Origin: Bradymonas sediminis | GTDB lineage: Bacteria > Myxococcota_A > Bradymonadia > Bradymonadales > Bradymonadaceae | Length of the DNA stretch: 64,000 nt | Direction: 5' to 3' | NCBI RefSeq assembly: GCF_003258315.1 | Contig: NZ_CP030032.1 | Span: 3,015,804-3,079,803 of the forward strand | Part shown: piece after piece, positions 20,970 through 29,944 of the stretch | Layout of the letters: each line of letters opens with the position of its first letter | Numbering within the stretch: position 1 is the first letter of the stretch | The notes under the pieces: model-generated | The model's input: the letters and a program-made list of their open reading frames with translations, nothing else | What the model was told of the DNA's origin: nothing | The model's database searches: none | Translations under genes and position numbers: made by a program

Positions 20970-23924
20970 TTAGCGACGCAGCGCCCGCGCCAACATCACC
21001 GCCGCATGCTCCGACTCCTTCGAAACTCCGTCGCGTATCTGATGGCGACACGACGTTCCCGTCGCGCAGATCGCCGCGTCCTCATCCGCCTCTCGCAGTA
21101 GCGGGAAAAGCGTCAACTCACCGATCTGCATCGACAGATCGTAGTGATTGGCCTCGTAGCCGAAGGAGCCGGCCATGCCGCAGCAACCTGTCTTAAGCGT
21201 CTCGATCTCATAGCCCGCGATCTTCAGGGCCGCCTCGGTCGGCGCCGTACCCACGAGCGCCTTCTGGTGACAATGGCCGTGCAAGAGCACCGGCTTAAGC
21301 GGCGCCGACGTCCAGATATCCTTGAACTCTCCGACCTCGTTTTGCTCGGCCACAAACTCCTCAAACAGCCGGGCGCGCTCGCCGCACTCGACCGCCACGG
21401 GACGCCACTCGGGGGCGCACAGGTCGATGGATTCGTCGCGAAAGGTCAGGATCGAGCTGGGCTCCAGGCCGACGATCTTTCGCTCCGGGTATTTCTCAAA
21501 GAGCGGCTTGAACGTGCGCAAATTTCGCTCAGTAAGCTCGCGCGCGGCGCGCACCAGACCCTTCGATAGTAGCGTACGCCCGTCGTCGTGCACCGGGAGT
21601 TGCTCGACTCGGTAGCCACCCGCCTCCAGCACCCGCACCGCCGCCATGCCGATCTCAGGCTCATTATACTCGCTAAACGGGTCCACATAGAGCCAGACGA
21701 CCTTGTCTCCGGTCGCGGACGACGCCTTCTGGTGCGCCTTAAACATCTGCGAAAAGGTCTTATGCGCAAATTGCGGGAGGTCGCGCTCGGGCGAAATATT
21801 GAAGAGCTTAAGCAGCAGCCAGCGAACGATGGCGAGCTTGACGATGAAGTTGGCGAGGCGCGGCGTCCAGGAGGCAGGGATCGCGGCCTGGCGATAATGC
21901 CCGAAGAAGCGCGAGGACAGCGGCACGCCGTTATGATCGTAATAATGCTGAGTGAACTCGGCCTTGAGCCGCGCCATATCGACATTTGCCGGGCACTCCG
22001 ATTTGCAGGCCTTGCACGACAGACACAGGTCGAGCGCCTCGTGCAACTCCTCGCTCTTAAAAGCGTCGGCCGGGTTCGGGCTATAGAGCGCCTGACGGAA
22101 CACATTGGAGCGCCCGCGCGTGCTATCCTTCTCGTTGAGCGTGGCCATATAGCTCGGGCACATCGTGCCGCCGGCCTCGGCGCGCTTTCGGCACACGCCG
22201 GCGCCGTTGCACTTCTCGACCGCGCGCACCAGCCCCCCATCGGCGCTCCAATCATAATAGGCGTCCACCTCGGGCGTCGGTTCTCCGGGGACGACGCGCC
22301 AATCCTGAAGCATCGGCGCGGGGTCGACGATCTTCTTGGGGTTCAAGATATTCTGCGGGTCGAACGCGTCTTTGACCTCGGCGTGTAGCGCCATGATCTC
22401 GGGCCCGTAAAAACGCTCGAGCAAAGGCGCGCGCAGCCGCCCGTCGCCGTGCTCGCCGCTGATCGCGCCGCCGTATTTCTTCACCAGATCCGCGACGTCC
22501 TCGGCGATTTCCTTAAACTTCTGGGCGTCCCCGGCATCCTTGAGATTAAGCTGCGGGCGAAGATGCAATTCGCCGACCGAGGCGTGCGCATAATAGACGC
22601 ATTCATTGCCGTGGCGGTCCATAATCGCGCGAAACTCATCGATATAGTCGGGTAGCACGTCGAGGGCGACCGCGGTGTCTTCAACGACAGTCACGGGCTT
22701 TGTGTCCCCCGGCGTCCCCATCAGCAGGCCGAGCCCGGCCTTTCGAAGCGCCCACACGCTCTTGTCCTTGGGCGCCCGCACGATCGGGTAGGAATAGCCA
22801 AACCCCCGCTGCTTAAACGCCTCGATAAGCTCGCCAGCCTTTCGCTCCAACTCGGCGTCCTCATCTGCGTAAAACTCCACCACCAGGATCGCCTCGGGGT
22901 CCCCTTCGACGAAGAAACGATGCCGCTGCTGCTCAAGGTTATGCTTGGTCAGCTCAAGGATCGGCCGGTCCATCAACTCGACGGCCGCCGGGCGATGCGC
23001 GACCGCGAGGATCGTCGCCTCCAGCGAGGCGCGGATGGTCTCGAAGTGCACGCAAACCAGGATGTTCTTCTTGGGTTTTGGCACCAAATTGAGCTTCACC
23101 TCGGTGGTGATCGCCAGGGTCCCCTCGGTCCCGCAGAGGAACTCCGCCAGCGAAAACGCCCGGGACTCGCCGCCCATAAGGGGCTGATTTCCATAGGGTT
23201 TACTGGCCTCGATCACGTCCAGGGGATAACCAGTATTTCGGCGCCGCACCTCGGGGCGCGGATATCTCTCGCGGATAAGCGCGGCGTTCTCGCGCACCGC
23301 AGTGTCCAGGGCGCGAAGCCCCGCCCCCATGCGCCCCTGGTCTGTGAGCTTCTCGGCCAATTCGGCCTCGGACCAGGGCGTGATCGACTCGAAATTTCCG
23401 TCCGAGAAGACCACGCCCATCTCCAAAAGATGCGCGCGGGTCTGGCCGAAATAGATGGAGTGGGAGCCGCAGGAATTATTGCCGACCATCCCGCCGATCA
23501 TGCAGCGGTTCGAGGTCGAGGTGTCCGGGCCGAAGAACAGCTCGTGGGGTGCCAGAAAACGGTTAAGGTCGTCCAGGATCACCCCGGGCTGCACCCGCAC
23601 CCAACGCTCTTCGACGTTAAGCTCGATGATCTGGTTCATATAGCGCCCCAGGTCCACGACCAGCCCCGGCCCGACGCATTGCCCGGCCAAGGAGGTCCCC
23701 GCGCCGCGCGGGATCAGGCTGATCTTCATGCGCTCCGCGAAGCGAACCAACGCCTGCACGTCGCTCGTCGTGCGCGGATAGGCCACCCCAAGCGGCTCCT
23801 CCTGGTAGACCGATGCGTCCTGGGAAAACAGCATCCGATGCATGCGATCGAGGTGCACCTCGCCGTCCATATTTTGAACTAAGGCGTCGATTTCAGCGGG
23901 ATTTACTTCGGCTATGGATGACAT
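20970..23924 (-). CDS. FAD-binding and Fe-S 2-hydroxyacid dehydrogenase (YdiJ-like)
   Basis: 984 residues, near the roughly 1020 of E. coli YdiJ-type D-2-hydroxyacid (D-2-hydroxyglutarate/D-lactate class) dehydrogenases. N-terminal PCMH FAD-binding domain with RTTSDVQALVRFAER and PRGAGTSLAGQCVGPG. An FAD-oxidase C domain follows (HASVGELHLRPQLNLKD, GAISGEHGDGRLR). Next come ferredoxin-like cysteine clusters (CNGAGVCRKRAEAGGTMCP; CLSCKACKSECPANVD). Last are CCG-type heterodisulfide-reductase motifs (HGHCHQKAL, LKTGCCGMAGSFGYE, CATGTSCRHQ). It probably passes electrons from the oxidised hydroxyacid into the respiratory chain. Its 3' end abuts the repeat array; it has no obvious operon partner. 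Confidence 0.9.
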   Translation of the reverse strand: MSSIAEVNPAEIDALVQNMDGEVHLDRMHRMLFSQDASVYQEEPLGVAYPRTTSDVQALVRFAERMKISLIPRGAGTSLAGQCVGPGLVVDLGRYMNQIIELNVEERWVRVQPGVILDDLNRFLAPHELFFGPDTSTSNRCMIGGMVGNNSCGSHSIYFGQTRAHLLEMGVVFSDGNFESITPWSEAELAEKLTDQGRMGAGLRALDTAVRENAALIRERYPRPEVRRRNTGYPLDVIEASKPYGNQPLMGGESRAFSLAEFLCGTEGTLAITTEVKLNLVPKPKKNILVCVHFETIRASLEATILAVAHRPAAVELMDRPILELTKHNLEQQRHRFFVEGDPEAILVVEFYADEDAELERKAGELIEAFKQRGFGYSYPIVRAPKDKSVWALRKAGLGLLMGTPGDTKPVTVVEDTAVALDVLPDYIDEFRAIMDRHGNECVYYAHASVGELHLRPQLNLKDAGDAQKFKEIAEDVADLVKKYGGAISGEHGDGRLRAPLLERFYGPEIMALHAEVKDAFDPQNILNPKKIVDPAPMLQDWRVVPGEPTPEVDAYYDWSADGGLVRAVEKCNGAGVCRKRAEAGGTMCPSYMATLNEKDSTRGRSNVFRQALYSPNPADAFKSEELHEALDLCLSCKACKSECPANVDMARLKAEFTQHYYDHNGVPLSSRFFGHYRQAAIPASWTPRLANFIVKLAIVRWLLLKLFNISPERDLPQFAHKTFSQMFKAHQKASSATGDKVVWLYVDPFSEYNEPEIGMAAVRVLEAGGYRVEQLPVHDDGRTLLSKGLVRAARELTERNLRTFKPLFEKYPERKIVGLEPSSILTFRDESIDLCAPEWRPVAVECGERARLFEEFVAEQNEVGEFKDIWTSAPLKPVLLHGHCHQKALVGTAPTEAALKIAGYEIETLKTGCCGMAGSFGYEANHYDLSMQIGELTLFPLLREADEDAAICATGTSCRHQIRDGVSKESEHAAVMLARALRR

Positions 23925-23982
23925 ATTTCTTCCAGATAACGCACCGTTTATCTCGGCGATTTATGCGCGAGATAATGACGAT

Positions 23983-24018
23983 AAAAAGGCCCACACTGGA
24001 TGAACCAGCGTGGGCCTG
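23983..24018 (-). terminator. Rho-independent terminator after rplI
   Basis: On the minus strand a 13-bp stem (AGGCCCACGCTGG against CCAGTGTGGGCCT, one mismatch) is followed by TTTTTAT, 50 bp past the rplI stop codon. Confidence 0.85.
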
Positions 24019-24068
24019 ATGCTCTTCCCGCGCCGAGGCGCGGGATTTATTCGTTCGCTAATCGATGC

Positions 24069-24512
24069 TCAGACCGCAACGACCCACAGACGCACATAGG
24101 CGTAGATGGCGCTGGCGAGCTTGACGGGGATCTTATAGATGCCCAGCTCGCGAATCGGAGCGTCGATCTCGATCTGCTTGTGATCGACCGTGATGCCCTG
24201 CTGTGCGAGGACGTCGGCGATGTCACGCGCGGTGACCGAACCGTAGAGACGGTCGTCTTCGGCGATGCGCGAGGGAACCGAGATCGAAACGCCGTCGATG
24301 TCTCCGACGATCTTGCGCGCTTCTTCGCGCTCTTTCTCACGACGCGCTTCGACGACAGCGAGGCGGTGGTTGATTTCGTTTTTGCGGGCGGCGCTTGCAA
24401 GCTCAGCCATCGCGTTCGGAATCAGGTAGTTGCGGCCGTAACCGGCGGCGACTTCAACGATCTCACCCATCTCACCGAGATTGGCTACGTCTTCAAGTAG
24501 GATAACTTCCAT
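24069..24512 (-). CDS. rplI: 50S ribosomal protein L9
   Basis: 147 residues, the standard L9 size. The N-terminal rRNA-binding domain reads MEVILLEDVANLGEMGEIVE and AAGYGRNYLIPNAMA, followed by the long connecting helix rich in Glu, Arg and Lys (EARREKEREEARKIV) and the C-terminal domain. The start at 24512 is fixed by this conserved N-terminus and by GAGGAG seven bases upstream. Begins 4 bp after the rpsF stop, so the two are co-transcribed. Confidence 0.97.
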   Translation of the reverse strand: MEVILLEDVANLGEMGEIVEVAAGYGRNYLIPNAMAELASAARKNEINHRLAVVEARREKEREEARKIVGDIDGVSISVPSRIAEDDRLYGSVTARDIADVLAQQGITVDHKQIEIDAPIRELGIYKIPVKLASAIYAYVRLWVVAV

Positions 24513-24516
24513 TGAT

Positions 24517-24915
24517 TTACTCCTCTTCACCTTGATAGGGAAGGACTTCGACCTCTTCTTCCTCAGGACGCGCCAGGCGCTCTTCCGGAATCAGATTCTC
24601 GTCGACCTTGATGGTCATATATTTGAGGACACCGTCCATCAAACGCAGGTTACGCTCAACCTCAGCCACGGTATCGTTCGGGCTGATATAACGGTAGTAG
24701 TGGTAGACACCACGACCGAAGCGCTTGCCTGCGCCTTTGTCACGAATCTCGTAACCCAGGTCACGCTGGCCCCAATCGTCAAATTTCAGGATATGTCCTT
24801 CCTGACCCTCTACGATTCCTTCGACACGATCACGCACACCGGCGCGAAACTCATCGTCGGTATCCGGGCGAAGGATATAAATTGTTTCGTACTCTCTCTG
24901 TCTTGCAACTGGCAT
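24517..24915 (-). CDS. rpsF: 30S ribosomal protein S6
   Basis: 132 residues from the ATG at 24915, which gives the family start REYETIYILRPD and sits behind GAGAGG; the frame extends further upstream without support. The middle has the S6 core (FDDWGQRDLGYEIRDKGAGK, YHYYRYIS, EVERNLRLMDGVLKYMTIK) and the C-terminus is acidic, ending in a run of Glu. S6 normally partners S18, and rpsR commonly lies between rpsF and rplI; here it is missing. Confidence 0.97.
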   Translation of the reverse strand: MPVARQREYETIYILRPDTDDEFRAGVRDRVEGIVEGQEGHILKFDDWGQRDLGYEIRDKGAGKRFGRGVYHYYRYISPNDTVAEVERNLRLMDGVLKYMTIKVDENLIPEERLARPEEEEVEVLPYQGEEE

Positions 24916-25332
24916 TGAAACCTCTCGGAATGAACTGCCCCGCCGCGAAATGGCGGAGCGAGGTGTTTGTGGACGGTGGCTTTTAACGGATGCTCGCTCA
25001 AAACGCAATCATGGTTTGCGATATATTTGCTCACATCAAAAATAGCGCGCGCATCTCCTAGTTTACCCGCTAGTTTACCCGCGCAATCACGCCCGAACCG
25101 AGGCGACGCCGCCCGAATTATGGGCAGCTTGGATCCAGAGCGCTGCCCGGCGCCGAGTATCTTATCAACTCTTTAACACATATTTTCGCTCGACCGCCTT
25201 GAAAAATAGGTTGTCGATAACGTACTATCGAGGCCATCCTAAATTTGTACGTGCGCGGTCCAGCTTAGAAGTCCCATCGTATGCGGGGCACGGGGAGTTC
25301 TAATATTTTTCGATCTGACTTGGGAAAAGTCT
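24916..25332. other. 417-bp divergent intergenic region between rpsF and the kinase gene
   Basis: Holds the promoters of both directions. A 12-bp sequence TAGTTTACCCGC occurs twice in tandem at 25059-25082. Nearer the kinase gene is a promoter candidate, listed separately. No open frame with coding character is visible. Confidence 0.5.
25199..25231 (+). promoter_or_regulatory. candidate promoter with inverted repeat upstream of the kinase gene
   Basis: TTGAAA at 25199-25204 and TACTAT at 25223-25228 with an 18-bp spacer. The inverted repeat TCGATA-n6-TATCGA (25214-25231) covers the -10 box and could be an operator. About 100 bp of leader would precede the start codon. Confidence 0.4.
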
Positions 25333-27123
25333 ATGAATCGTGGATTGGACCTTATCGGACGCCAGATCGGCGTGTACCGCATCGAAGAGCTCATCGGGGC
25401 GGGCGGGTATTCGCGCGTGTACCGCGCGCTTGATAAAACCGTCGGGCGGATGGCCGCCATTAAGATCTTGCTGCCCAGCACCGGCGAAGACGGCTACTCG
25501 GAGCGGGTGATTCAGCGCTTCGAGCGCGAGGCGCGCATCGTCGCCAACCTGCGCGACCCTCACTCGGTGCTGCTCTACGAATACGGCCAGACCGACGACG
25601 GCCTCCTCTATATGATCTTCGAGTATATCGAAGGGCATACCCTCGAGGAGATGCGCCGCCAGCAATTCGCCCTGCCCGCCCTTCGCGTCATAAAGATCCT
25701 CGAGCAAATCCTATTAAGCCTGGAGGAAGCCCACGCGCTCGGGCTGATCCACCGCGATATTAAGCCCGCAAATATTATGGTCTTCGAGCATATCGGGCGC
25801 ACCGACCAGGTAAAGGTGCTCGACTTCGGCGTCGGCAAGGCCTTCGGCACCCATCCCGAGGCATCGAACCTCACCCAAACCGGAATGCTCATCGGCACCC
25901 CGCGATATATGGCCCCGGAGCAATGGTCGACCGAGGGCGTAATCTCACCCCAAACCGACATCTATAGCCTGGGACTCGTCACCTACGAATTGATCACCGG
26001 GGTGCGCGCGATCACCGCCGTCGACCCGGTCCACATCATGACGGCACACCTGAATAGCGAGCCCATCGCCCTGCCATCGGATCTGGACATCCCCTCAGGG
26101 CTTCGTCATATCGTCAACACCATGCTCCACAAGGAGCGCGGCGCGCGCTACCGAACCGTGACCCAGATTCTGGCCGATCTTCTTCGCCTCAAACCGGTCG
26201 CCGCCGAATCAAGCACGATGTTGCTGAGTAAAGCGAAGTTGCGCGGGGACGTGGTCGAGCCGACGCTCGATCCAGCAGCGGACGCGCAACTTGTCGACGC
26301 GCCCAAAACGGAAACAGCCTCGACCAGAGAACCCGCCCCGATCGAAGCTCGGCCCGCCCACCGCGAGAGTGACACCGAGGCGATCGCGGTGCCCAAGCGC
26401 CGGTGCGCCAAGACCATACGTATCGAACCAGAAGCCCAGCGCACACTAACCTCGGCACGCCCACAGCTTCCCGAAGAAATGCGGCCGCCCGAGACTCCGA
26501 CCCAACCGAAGCCCCCTAAGACCAAGACGCCCTCGGCTAGAGCCGCAGCGCGCGGAGCGCTGAAACCGGAGTCACCCAAATCCCCCCGACGAAAGCTTAT
26601 CTACCTGGCCCTGGGACTGGCGGTCACAACCAGCGCGATCGCCTGCATCTTAGCGCTCATCGTGACCCTATCCGCAAAAGACGCCGGACCGGGCGCCGCC
26701 CCCACGCCCACCGACCCGGCCTCCGCGGGGTCGACACCCGAGAAGTTGGCCACGTCGGGCGAGGAGCAAGAGAAACCGACTCGCCCTGCGCTCGCTCCGA
26801 AGGTGGTGCATGACGATGGCGCCCCGGCCCCCACGCCCCCGGTCGCCCCTGCCGGTTCAGCACCAAAGCCGCCAGCGACGCCACCGAGCTTTGCCCCAGC
26901 ACACCTGGAACAGCCTACACTTACGTCAGCGACACCGCCGGCGCCGCAACCAGCGCCCGAGACGGAGACGGAGACGAAAACGAGCGAGAACCGCCCACTC
27001 ACCAAATCAACGCCGAGGGCTGAGCCGGAGTCGACGCAAAGAAAGGAGCGCGCCAAACAACCCAAACGCGCCAAGAAGAAGACGCCCAAAGAACCGAAAT
27101 TACAAATATGGGGGATCGAATGA
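25333..27123 (+). CDS. membrane-anchored Ser/Thr protein kinase (PknB/Stk type)
   Basis: 596 residues. A eukaryote-like kinase domain spans about residues 15-285: glycine loop IGAGGYSRVY, catalytic Lys44 in AAIKILL, HRDIKPAN with Asp142, DFG at 164-166, and GTPRYMAPEQW. A disordered Pro/Ala/Glu-rich segment follows, then one membrane helix at about 422-445 (YLALGLAVTTSAIACILALI) and a Pro-rich, basic periplasmic tail ending in RAKKKTPKEPK. All catalytic residues are present. Its stop codon overlaps the next gene by ATGA, so the kinase and the TPR protein are made together, a pairing common in myxobacteria-like genomes. Confidence 0.92.
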   Translation: MNRGLDLIGRQIGVYRIEELIGAGGYSRVYRALDKTVGRMAAIKILLPSTGEDGYSERVIQRFEREARIVANLRDPHSVLLYEYGQTDDGLLYMIFEYIEGHTLEEMRRQQFALPALRVIKILEQILLSLEEAHALGLIHRDIKPANIMVFEHIGRTDQVKVLDFGVGKAFGTHPEASNLTQTGMLIGTPRYMAPEQWSTEGVISPQTDIYSLGLVTYELITGVRAITAVDPVHIMTAHLNSEPIALPSDLDIPSGLRHIVNTMLHKERGARYRTVTQILADLLRLKPVAAESSTMLLSKAKLRGDVVEPTLDPAADAQLVDAPKTETASTREPAPIEARPAHRESDTEAIAVPKRRCAKTIRIEPEAQRTLTSARPQLPEEMRPPETPTQPKPPKTKTPSARAAARGALKPESPKSPRRKLIYLALGLAVTTSAIACILALIVTLSAKDAGPGAAPTPTDPASAGSTPEKLATSGEEQEKPTRPALAPKVVHDDGAPAPTPPVAPAGSAPKPPATPPSFAPAHLEQPTLTSATPPAPQPAPETETETKTSENRPLTKSTPRAEPESTQRKERAKQPKRAKKKTPKEPKLQIWGIE

Positions 27124-27992
27124 TGCGGATATCGCAACTAAGAATAGCGATCGTCGCGACGATACTATTGCTGGCATCGAGCCATCCAGCCCTCGCCGGA
27201 GGCCCATCCACACCCGATGACCCGGCGAAGATCGTCGCCGCGCAGAAACACTTCGACGAAGGGGTCGCGGCCTATCAAAGAGAAGCCTATGACGTGGCGC
27301 TGGAGGAATTTCGACAGGCCTATGATCAGGTGCCGGCCGCGGTCTTTCTCTACAATGCCGCGCGCATGGCCGAGAAACTGGAGCGCCTGGACGAATCACT
27401 CAAACTCGCCGAGCTCGCCCACTTCCAAATCGAGCGCCCCCTGCCACCGCCGCTGGTCGAGAAAACAAACGAGCTCATCGAACGCCTCAACCACTCACTT
27501 GCGAAGGCGGATGCAAAGCGGAAGAAAAATATCGCCATGAAATACACCCCTAAACCCATGGCGCAAGCGCCAACTCCGGCAGCGTCCGCCGCCGACACGG
27601 AGCGTGCCGGGCACGCCAGCGGGTGGTCGGCGCTAGGTTACTCCGGCGCGGGGATCGCGGTGGTGGGCATCGGCCTCATCGGCGCTGCGACCTATCTGGG
27701 CGCCGACGCGAGCGCGCAGCTCGACGAGCTGGCCACCGTCACCAGCGCCACCGACTACAACGAGCGGCGCGCCAATATCGAATCGCAACAATCAATGGGA
27801 CAGGGATTTTTATATTCGGGGATCGCGACGGTCGCCCTCGGCGGCGCGTTCATCGCCTGGGACTTAATGAGCCCGACCGAGCGCCCATCGCGGGAGCCGA
27901 GCACGTCGGGAAACGTGTCGATCAGCGGGGTGTCTGCGAGCATCTCGGCCGACTCAACGTCGGCCGGCATCATGCTGCGCGGGGTCTATTAA
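27120..27992 (+). CDS. exported TPR protein paired with the kinase
   Basis: 290 residues from the ATG at 27120, which overlaps the kinase stop. An N-terminal signal peptide ends near SHPALAGG. Residues 35-120 form TPR-like helices (AAQKHFDEGVAAYQREAYDV, ALEEFRQAYDQVP, VFLYNAARMAEKLERLDES). The C-terminal half has two hydrophobic stretches (GAGIAVVGIGLIGAATYLGA and FLYSGIATVALGGAFIAWDL), probably membrane helices. Likely a partner or target of the kinase at the inner membrane; this is inferred from the gene pair only. Confidence 0.8.
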   Translation: MMRISQLRIAIVATILLLASSHPALAGGPSTPDDPAKIVAAQKHFDEGVAAYQREAYDVALEEFRQAYDQVPAAVFLYNAARMAEKLERLDESLKLAELAHFQIERPLPPPLVEKTNELIERLNHSLAKADAKRKKNIAMKYTPKPMAQAPTPAASAADTERAGHASGWSALGYSGAGIAVVGIGLIGAATYLGADASAQLDELATVTSATDYNERRANIESQQSMGQGFLYSGIATVALGGAFIAWDLMSPTERPSREPSTSGNVSISGVSASISADSTSAGIMLRGVY

Positions 27993-27999
27993 AGCACCT

Positions 28000-28560
28000 T
28001 CAGTGAAATCGATTCTGCGCAGCCTGAAGGCCTTCGGCCAGGAAGAGCTCCGTGGCATCGCAGGCCCGCTCGATGAGGTCATCCACATCGGGGGCCTCAG
28101 CGCCGGTAAAACGACCCAGCACGAAGTCGGAAACATCACCGTGCTCCGGGCGTCCGATACCGAGGCGCACACGCTTAAAATCGCGGGTAGACATACGCGA
28201 TGCAATATCACGCAACCCATTATGGCCGCCGTGGCCGCCCCCGTCTTTTAAGCGCAATTTGCCCAGATCCAGATCGATTTCGTCGTGCAAAACCAAAATA
28301 TTCTCGGGCGACACCTTATAAAAGCGTGCCACACCGAGAACAGATCCTCCGGAGCGGTTCATATAGGTCTGGGGCTCGAGCAGCACGACGTCTTGGTCGG
28401 CTACTCGGCCCATCCCATAAATACCGTCAAACTTCTGAGTCGATAATCCTATCGCGTAGCGATCGGCCAGACGCTCCAGGGCCATGAACCCGATATTATG
28501 TCGAGTTCGTGCGTATTTGGCACCTGGATTACCCAATCCAACGATAAGATAGCGACTCAT
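28000..28560 (-). CDS. pth: peptidyl-tRNA hydrolase
   Basis: 186 residues. It releases tRNA from peptidyl-tRNAs dropped by the ribosome. Catalytic residues of the family are all visible: Asn11 in GLGNPG, His21 in TRHNIGF, Asp93 in VLHDEIDLD and Asn114 in GGGHGGHNGLRD. It lies 30 bp downstream of rplY on the same strand, the common rplY-pth arrangement. Converges with the TPR gene, with only 7 bp between stops. Confidence 0.97.
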   Translation of the reverse strand: MSRYLIVGLGNPGAKYARTRHNIGFMALERLADRYAIGLSTQKFDGIYGMGRVADQDVVLLEPQTYMNRSGGSVLGVARFYKVSPENILVLHDEIDLDLGKLRLKDGGGHGGHNGLRDIASRMSTRDFKRVRLGIGRPEHGDVSDFVLGRFTGAEAPDVDDLIERACDATELFLAEGLQAAQNRFH

Positions 28561-28590
28561 AATAAGGCCTACAAAGGGTCAAACGCGGAA

Positions 28591-29253
28591 TCAGGCTTCT
28601 GCGCCTTCTGCTGCCCCCTCTGCTGCGCCTTCAGCTGCCTCGTCCTCATCCTCATCGACATCATCGAGACCGACGACGTTCTGACGCGGCATCATGACGC
28701 GAGCAACCGCGAAGTCGGTGACGTAGACCGGCTCGACGCCTTCGCCGAACTCGAGGTCGCTGGCCATACGAACATCGTTGGGTCCCATCGGGCTCACGTC
28801 GAGCTCGATCGCGACCGGGATGTTCAGCACGGAGCAACGGACTTTGATCTCAGGAGCGATCAAACGAAGTCGACCACCGGAGCGCTCGCCTTTCGCACGA
28901 CCAGTCGTGACGATCGGAACCTTGACTTCGACAGGCTGTCCGTCCGGAACAACCAGGAAGTCGGCGTGCAGGAGAGCGCGCGACAGCGGCGCAACCTGGT
29001 AATCATGCAGAACCACGTTCTTGAAGGTAAGGCCTTCGCCTTCGACGTCGACCTGGAAAACGGTGTTGAGACCATGCGGTCCGTCAATCGCGTCGAGCAG
29101 CGTGGTGCGGTTGATCGAAAGGGTCATCGAATCGATACCAGGACCATAGCAGGCCACCGGAAGACGTCCAGCAGCGCGCAGACGACGTGAAGATCCTTTT
29201 CCACTTTCAGTGCGGCGCTCGGCGAGCAAAGTCGGGTGTGTTTGAGCTTCCAT
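28591..29253 (-). CDS. rplY: 50S ribosomal protein L25, Ctc form
   Basis: 220 residues from the ATG at 29253, which follows GGAGAAAG; an in-frame upstream ATG at 29301 lacks support. The N-terminal L25 domain binds 5S rRNA (ERRTESGKGSSRRLRAAGRL, ACYGPG). It is followed by the second beta domain of the long Ctc type (EVKVPIVTTGRAKGE, GRLRLIAPEIKVRC). The C-terminus is a low-complexity acidic tail (DEDEDEAAEGAAEGAAEGAE). Confidence 0.95.
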   Translation of the reverse strand: MEAQTHPTLLAERRTESGKGSSRRLRAAGRLPVACYGPGIDSMTLSINRTTLLDAIDGPHGLNTVFQVDVEGEGLTFKNVVLHDYQVAPLSRALLHADFLVVPDGQPVEVKVPIVTTGRAKGERSGGRLRLIAPEIKVRCSVLNIPVAIELDVSPMGPNDVRMASDLEFGEGVEPVYVTDFAVARVMMPRQNVVGLDDVDEDEDEAAEGAAEGAAEGAEA

Positions 29254-29458
29254 CAGCTTTCTCCATGTGCAGCCGGCGTTCGCGTCGACAATGCGATGCA
29301 AGCGAGCCGAAAATACAAATCAATCGATTGGAATGGCAGTCTTAAATGTTTAAGCCACGTTTCACATGCCAAGGCATGCTATTCCGCGGGTGCGAGTGGA
29401 TAAATCATGCGCCCCTATAAGTAAAGAGCGAATTATCCCGTACTGACGACAAAGCATC

Positions 29459-29490
29459 GCCCCGGCCTCTTTTTATGTAGAGACCGGGGC
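29459..29490 (-). terminator. hairpin downstream of tRNA-Gln
   Basis: A 12-bp stem with one mismatch (GCCCCGGCCTCT against AGAGACCGGGGC) lies 33 bp past the tRNA-Gln 3' end. There is no clean T-run after it, so its activity as an intrinsic terminator is uncertain. Confidence 0.45.
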
Positions 29491-29522
29491 GAGTACGTGA
29501 AACGATTGGTTGCCGTCGGGTA

Positions 29523-29593
29523 TTCGGGTGCTAGGGATCGAACCTAGGATGACGGGATCAAAACCCGCTGCCTTGCCGCTTGGCTACACCCGA
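29523..29593 (-). tRNA. tRNA-Gln (anticodon UUG)
   Basis: Full cloverleaf on the minus strand. The acceptor stem is TCGGGTG with CACCCGA, the D-arm GCC/GGC, the anticodon loop TTTTGAT giving UUG, and the T-arm CTAGG-TTCGATC-CCTAG. U1-A72 pairing is typical of tRNA-Gln. The variable loop is short (4 nt) and CCA is not encoded. Confidence 0.95.
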
Positions 29594-29758
29594 TTAATAA
29601 GGGCCTTTAACCCTTCGTCGACGCTTGGCACAAAATGCTTTGTCCCAATCGACGCCGATGATGTAGCATGAGGTTTTCGATAATGTCAACACGTTTTTGT
29701 GTTTTTGCCCTCAAAAATTCGACCCGCAATTTTTTGCCCAACAATTTGCAAAAAACAC

Positions 29759-29786
29759 TTGCACGCGGCCTAAAAGCTATGCTAAT
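29759..29786 (+). promoter_or_regulatory. candidate promoter of tRNA-Val
   Basis: TTGCAC (29759-29764) and GCTAAT (29781-29786) with a 16-bp spacer, placing transcription start about 10 bp before the tRNA at 29803. The surrounding 200 bp is strongly AT-rich. Confidence 0.45.
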
Positions 29787-29802
29787 AGTCTCCGCCTTGA
29801 TT

Positions 29803-29874
29803 GGGCGTATAGCTCAGCGGGAGAGCGCTTCCCTCACACGGAAGAAGTCCCTGGTTCGATCCCAGGTACGCCCA
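29803..29874 (+). tRNA. tRNA-Val (anticodon CAC)
   Basis: 72-nt cloverleaf. Acceptor stem GGGCGTA with TACGCCC, D-arm GCTC/GAGC, anticodon stem CTTCC/GGAAG with loop CTCACAC giving CAC, T-arm CCTGG-TTCGATC-CCAGG, discriminator A, no encoded CCA. Confidence 0.96.
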
Positions 29875-29883
29875 CTATAGAGA

Positions 29884-29916
29884 ACCCCGGAAGATTCCAT
29901 ATCTTCCGGGGTTTTT
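29884..29916 (+). terminator. Rho-independent terminator after tRNA-Val
   Basis: Perfect 10-bp stem (CCCCGGAAGA and complement), 7-nt loop, then TTTTT, 10 bp after the tRNA. Confidence 0.93.
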
Positions 29917-29944
29917 CTGTTTCCACCGCTCACGCCCCCGCGTC

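Noticed and set aside
29594-29802. Possible small gene between the two tRNAs
   Set aside because: Strongly AT-rich; the only frame runs into tRNA-Val. Best read as the two divergent tRNA promoters.
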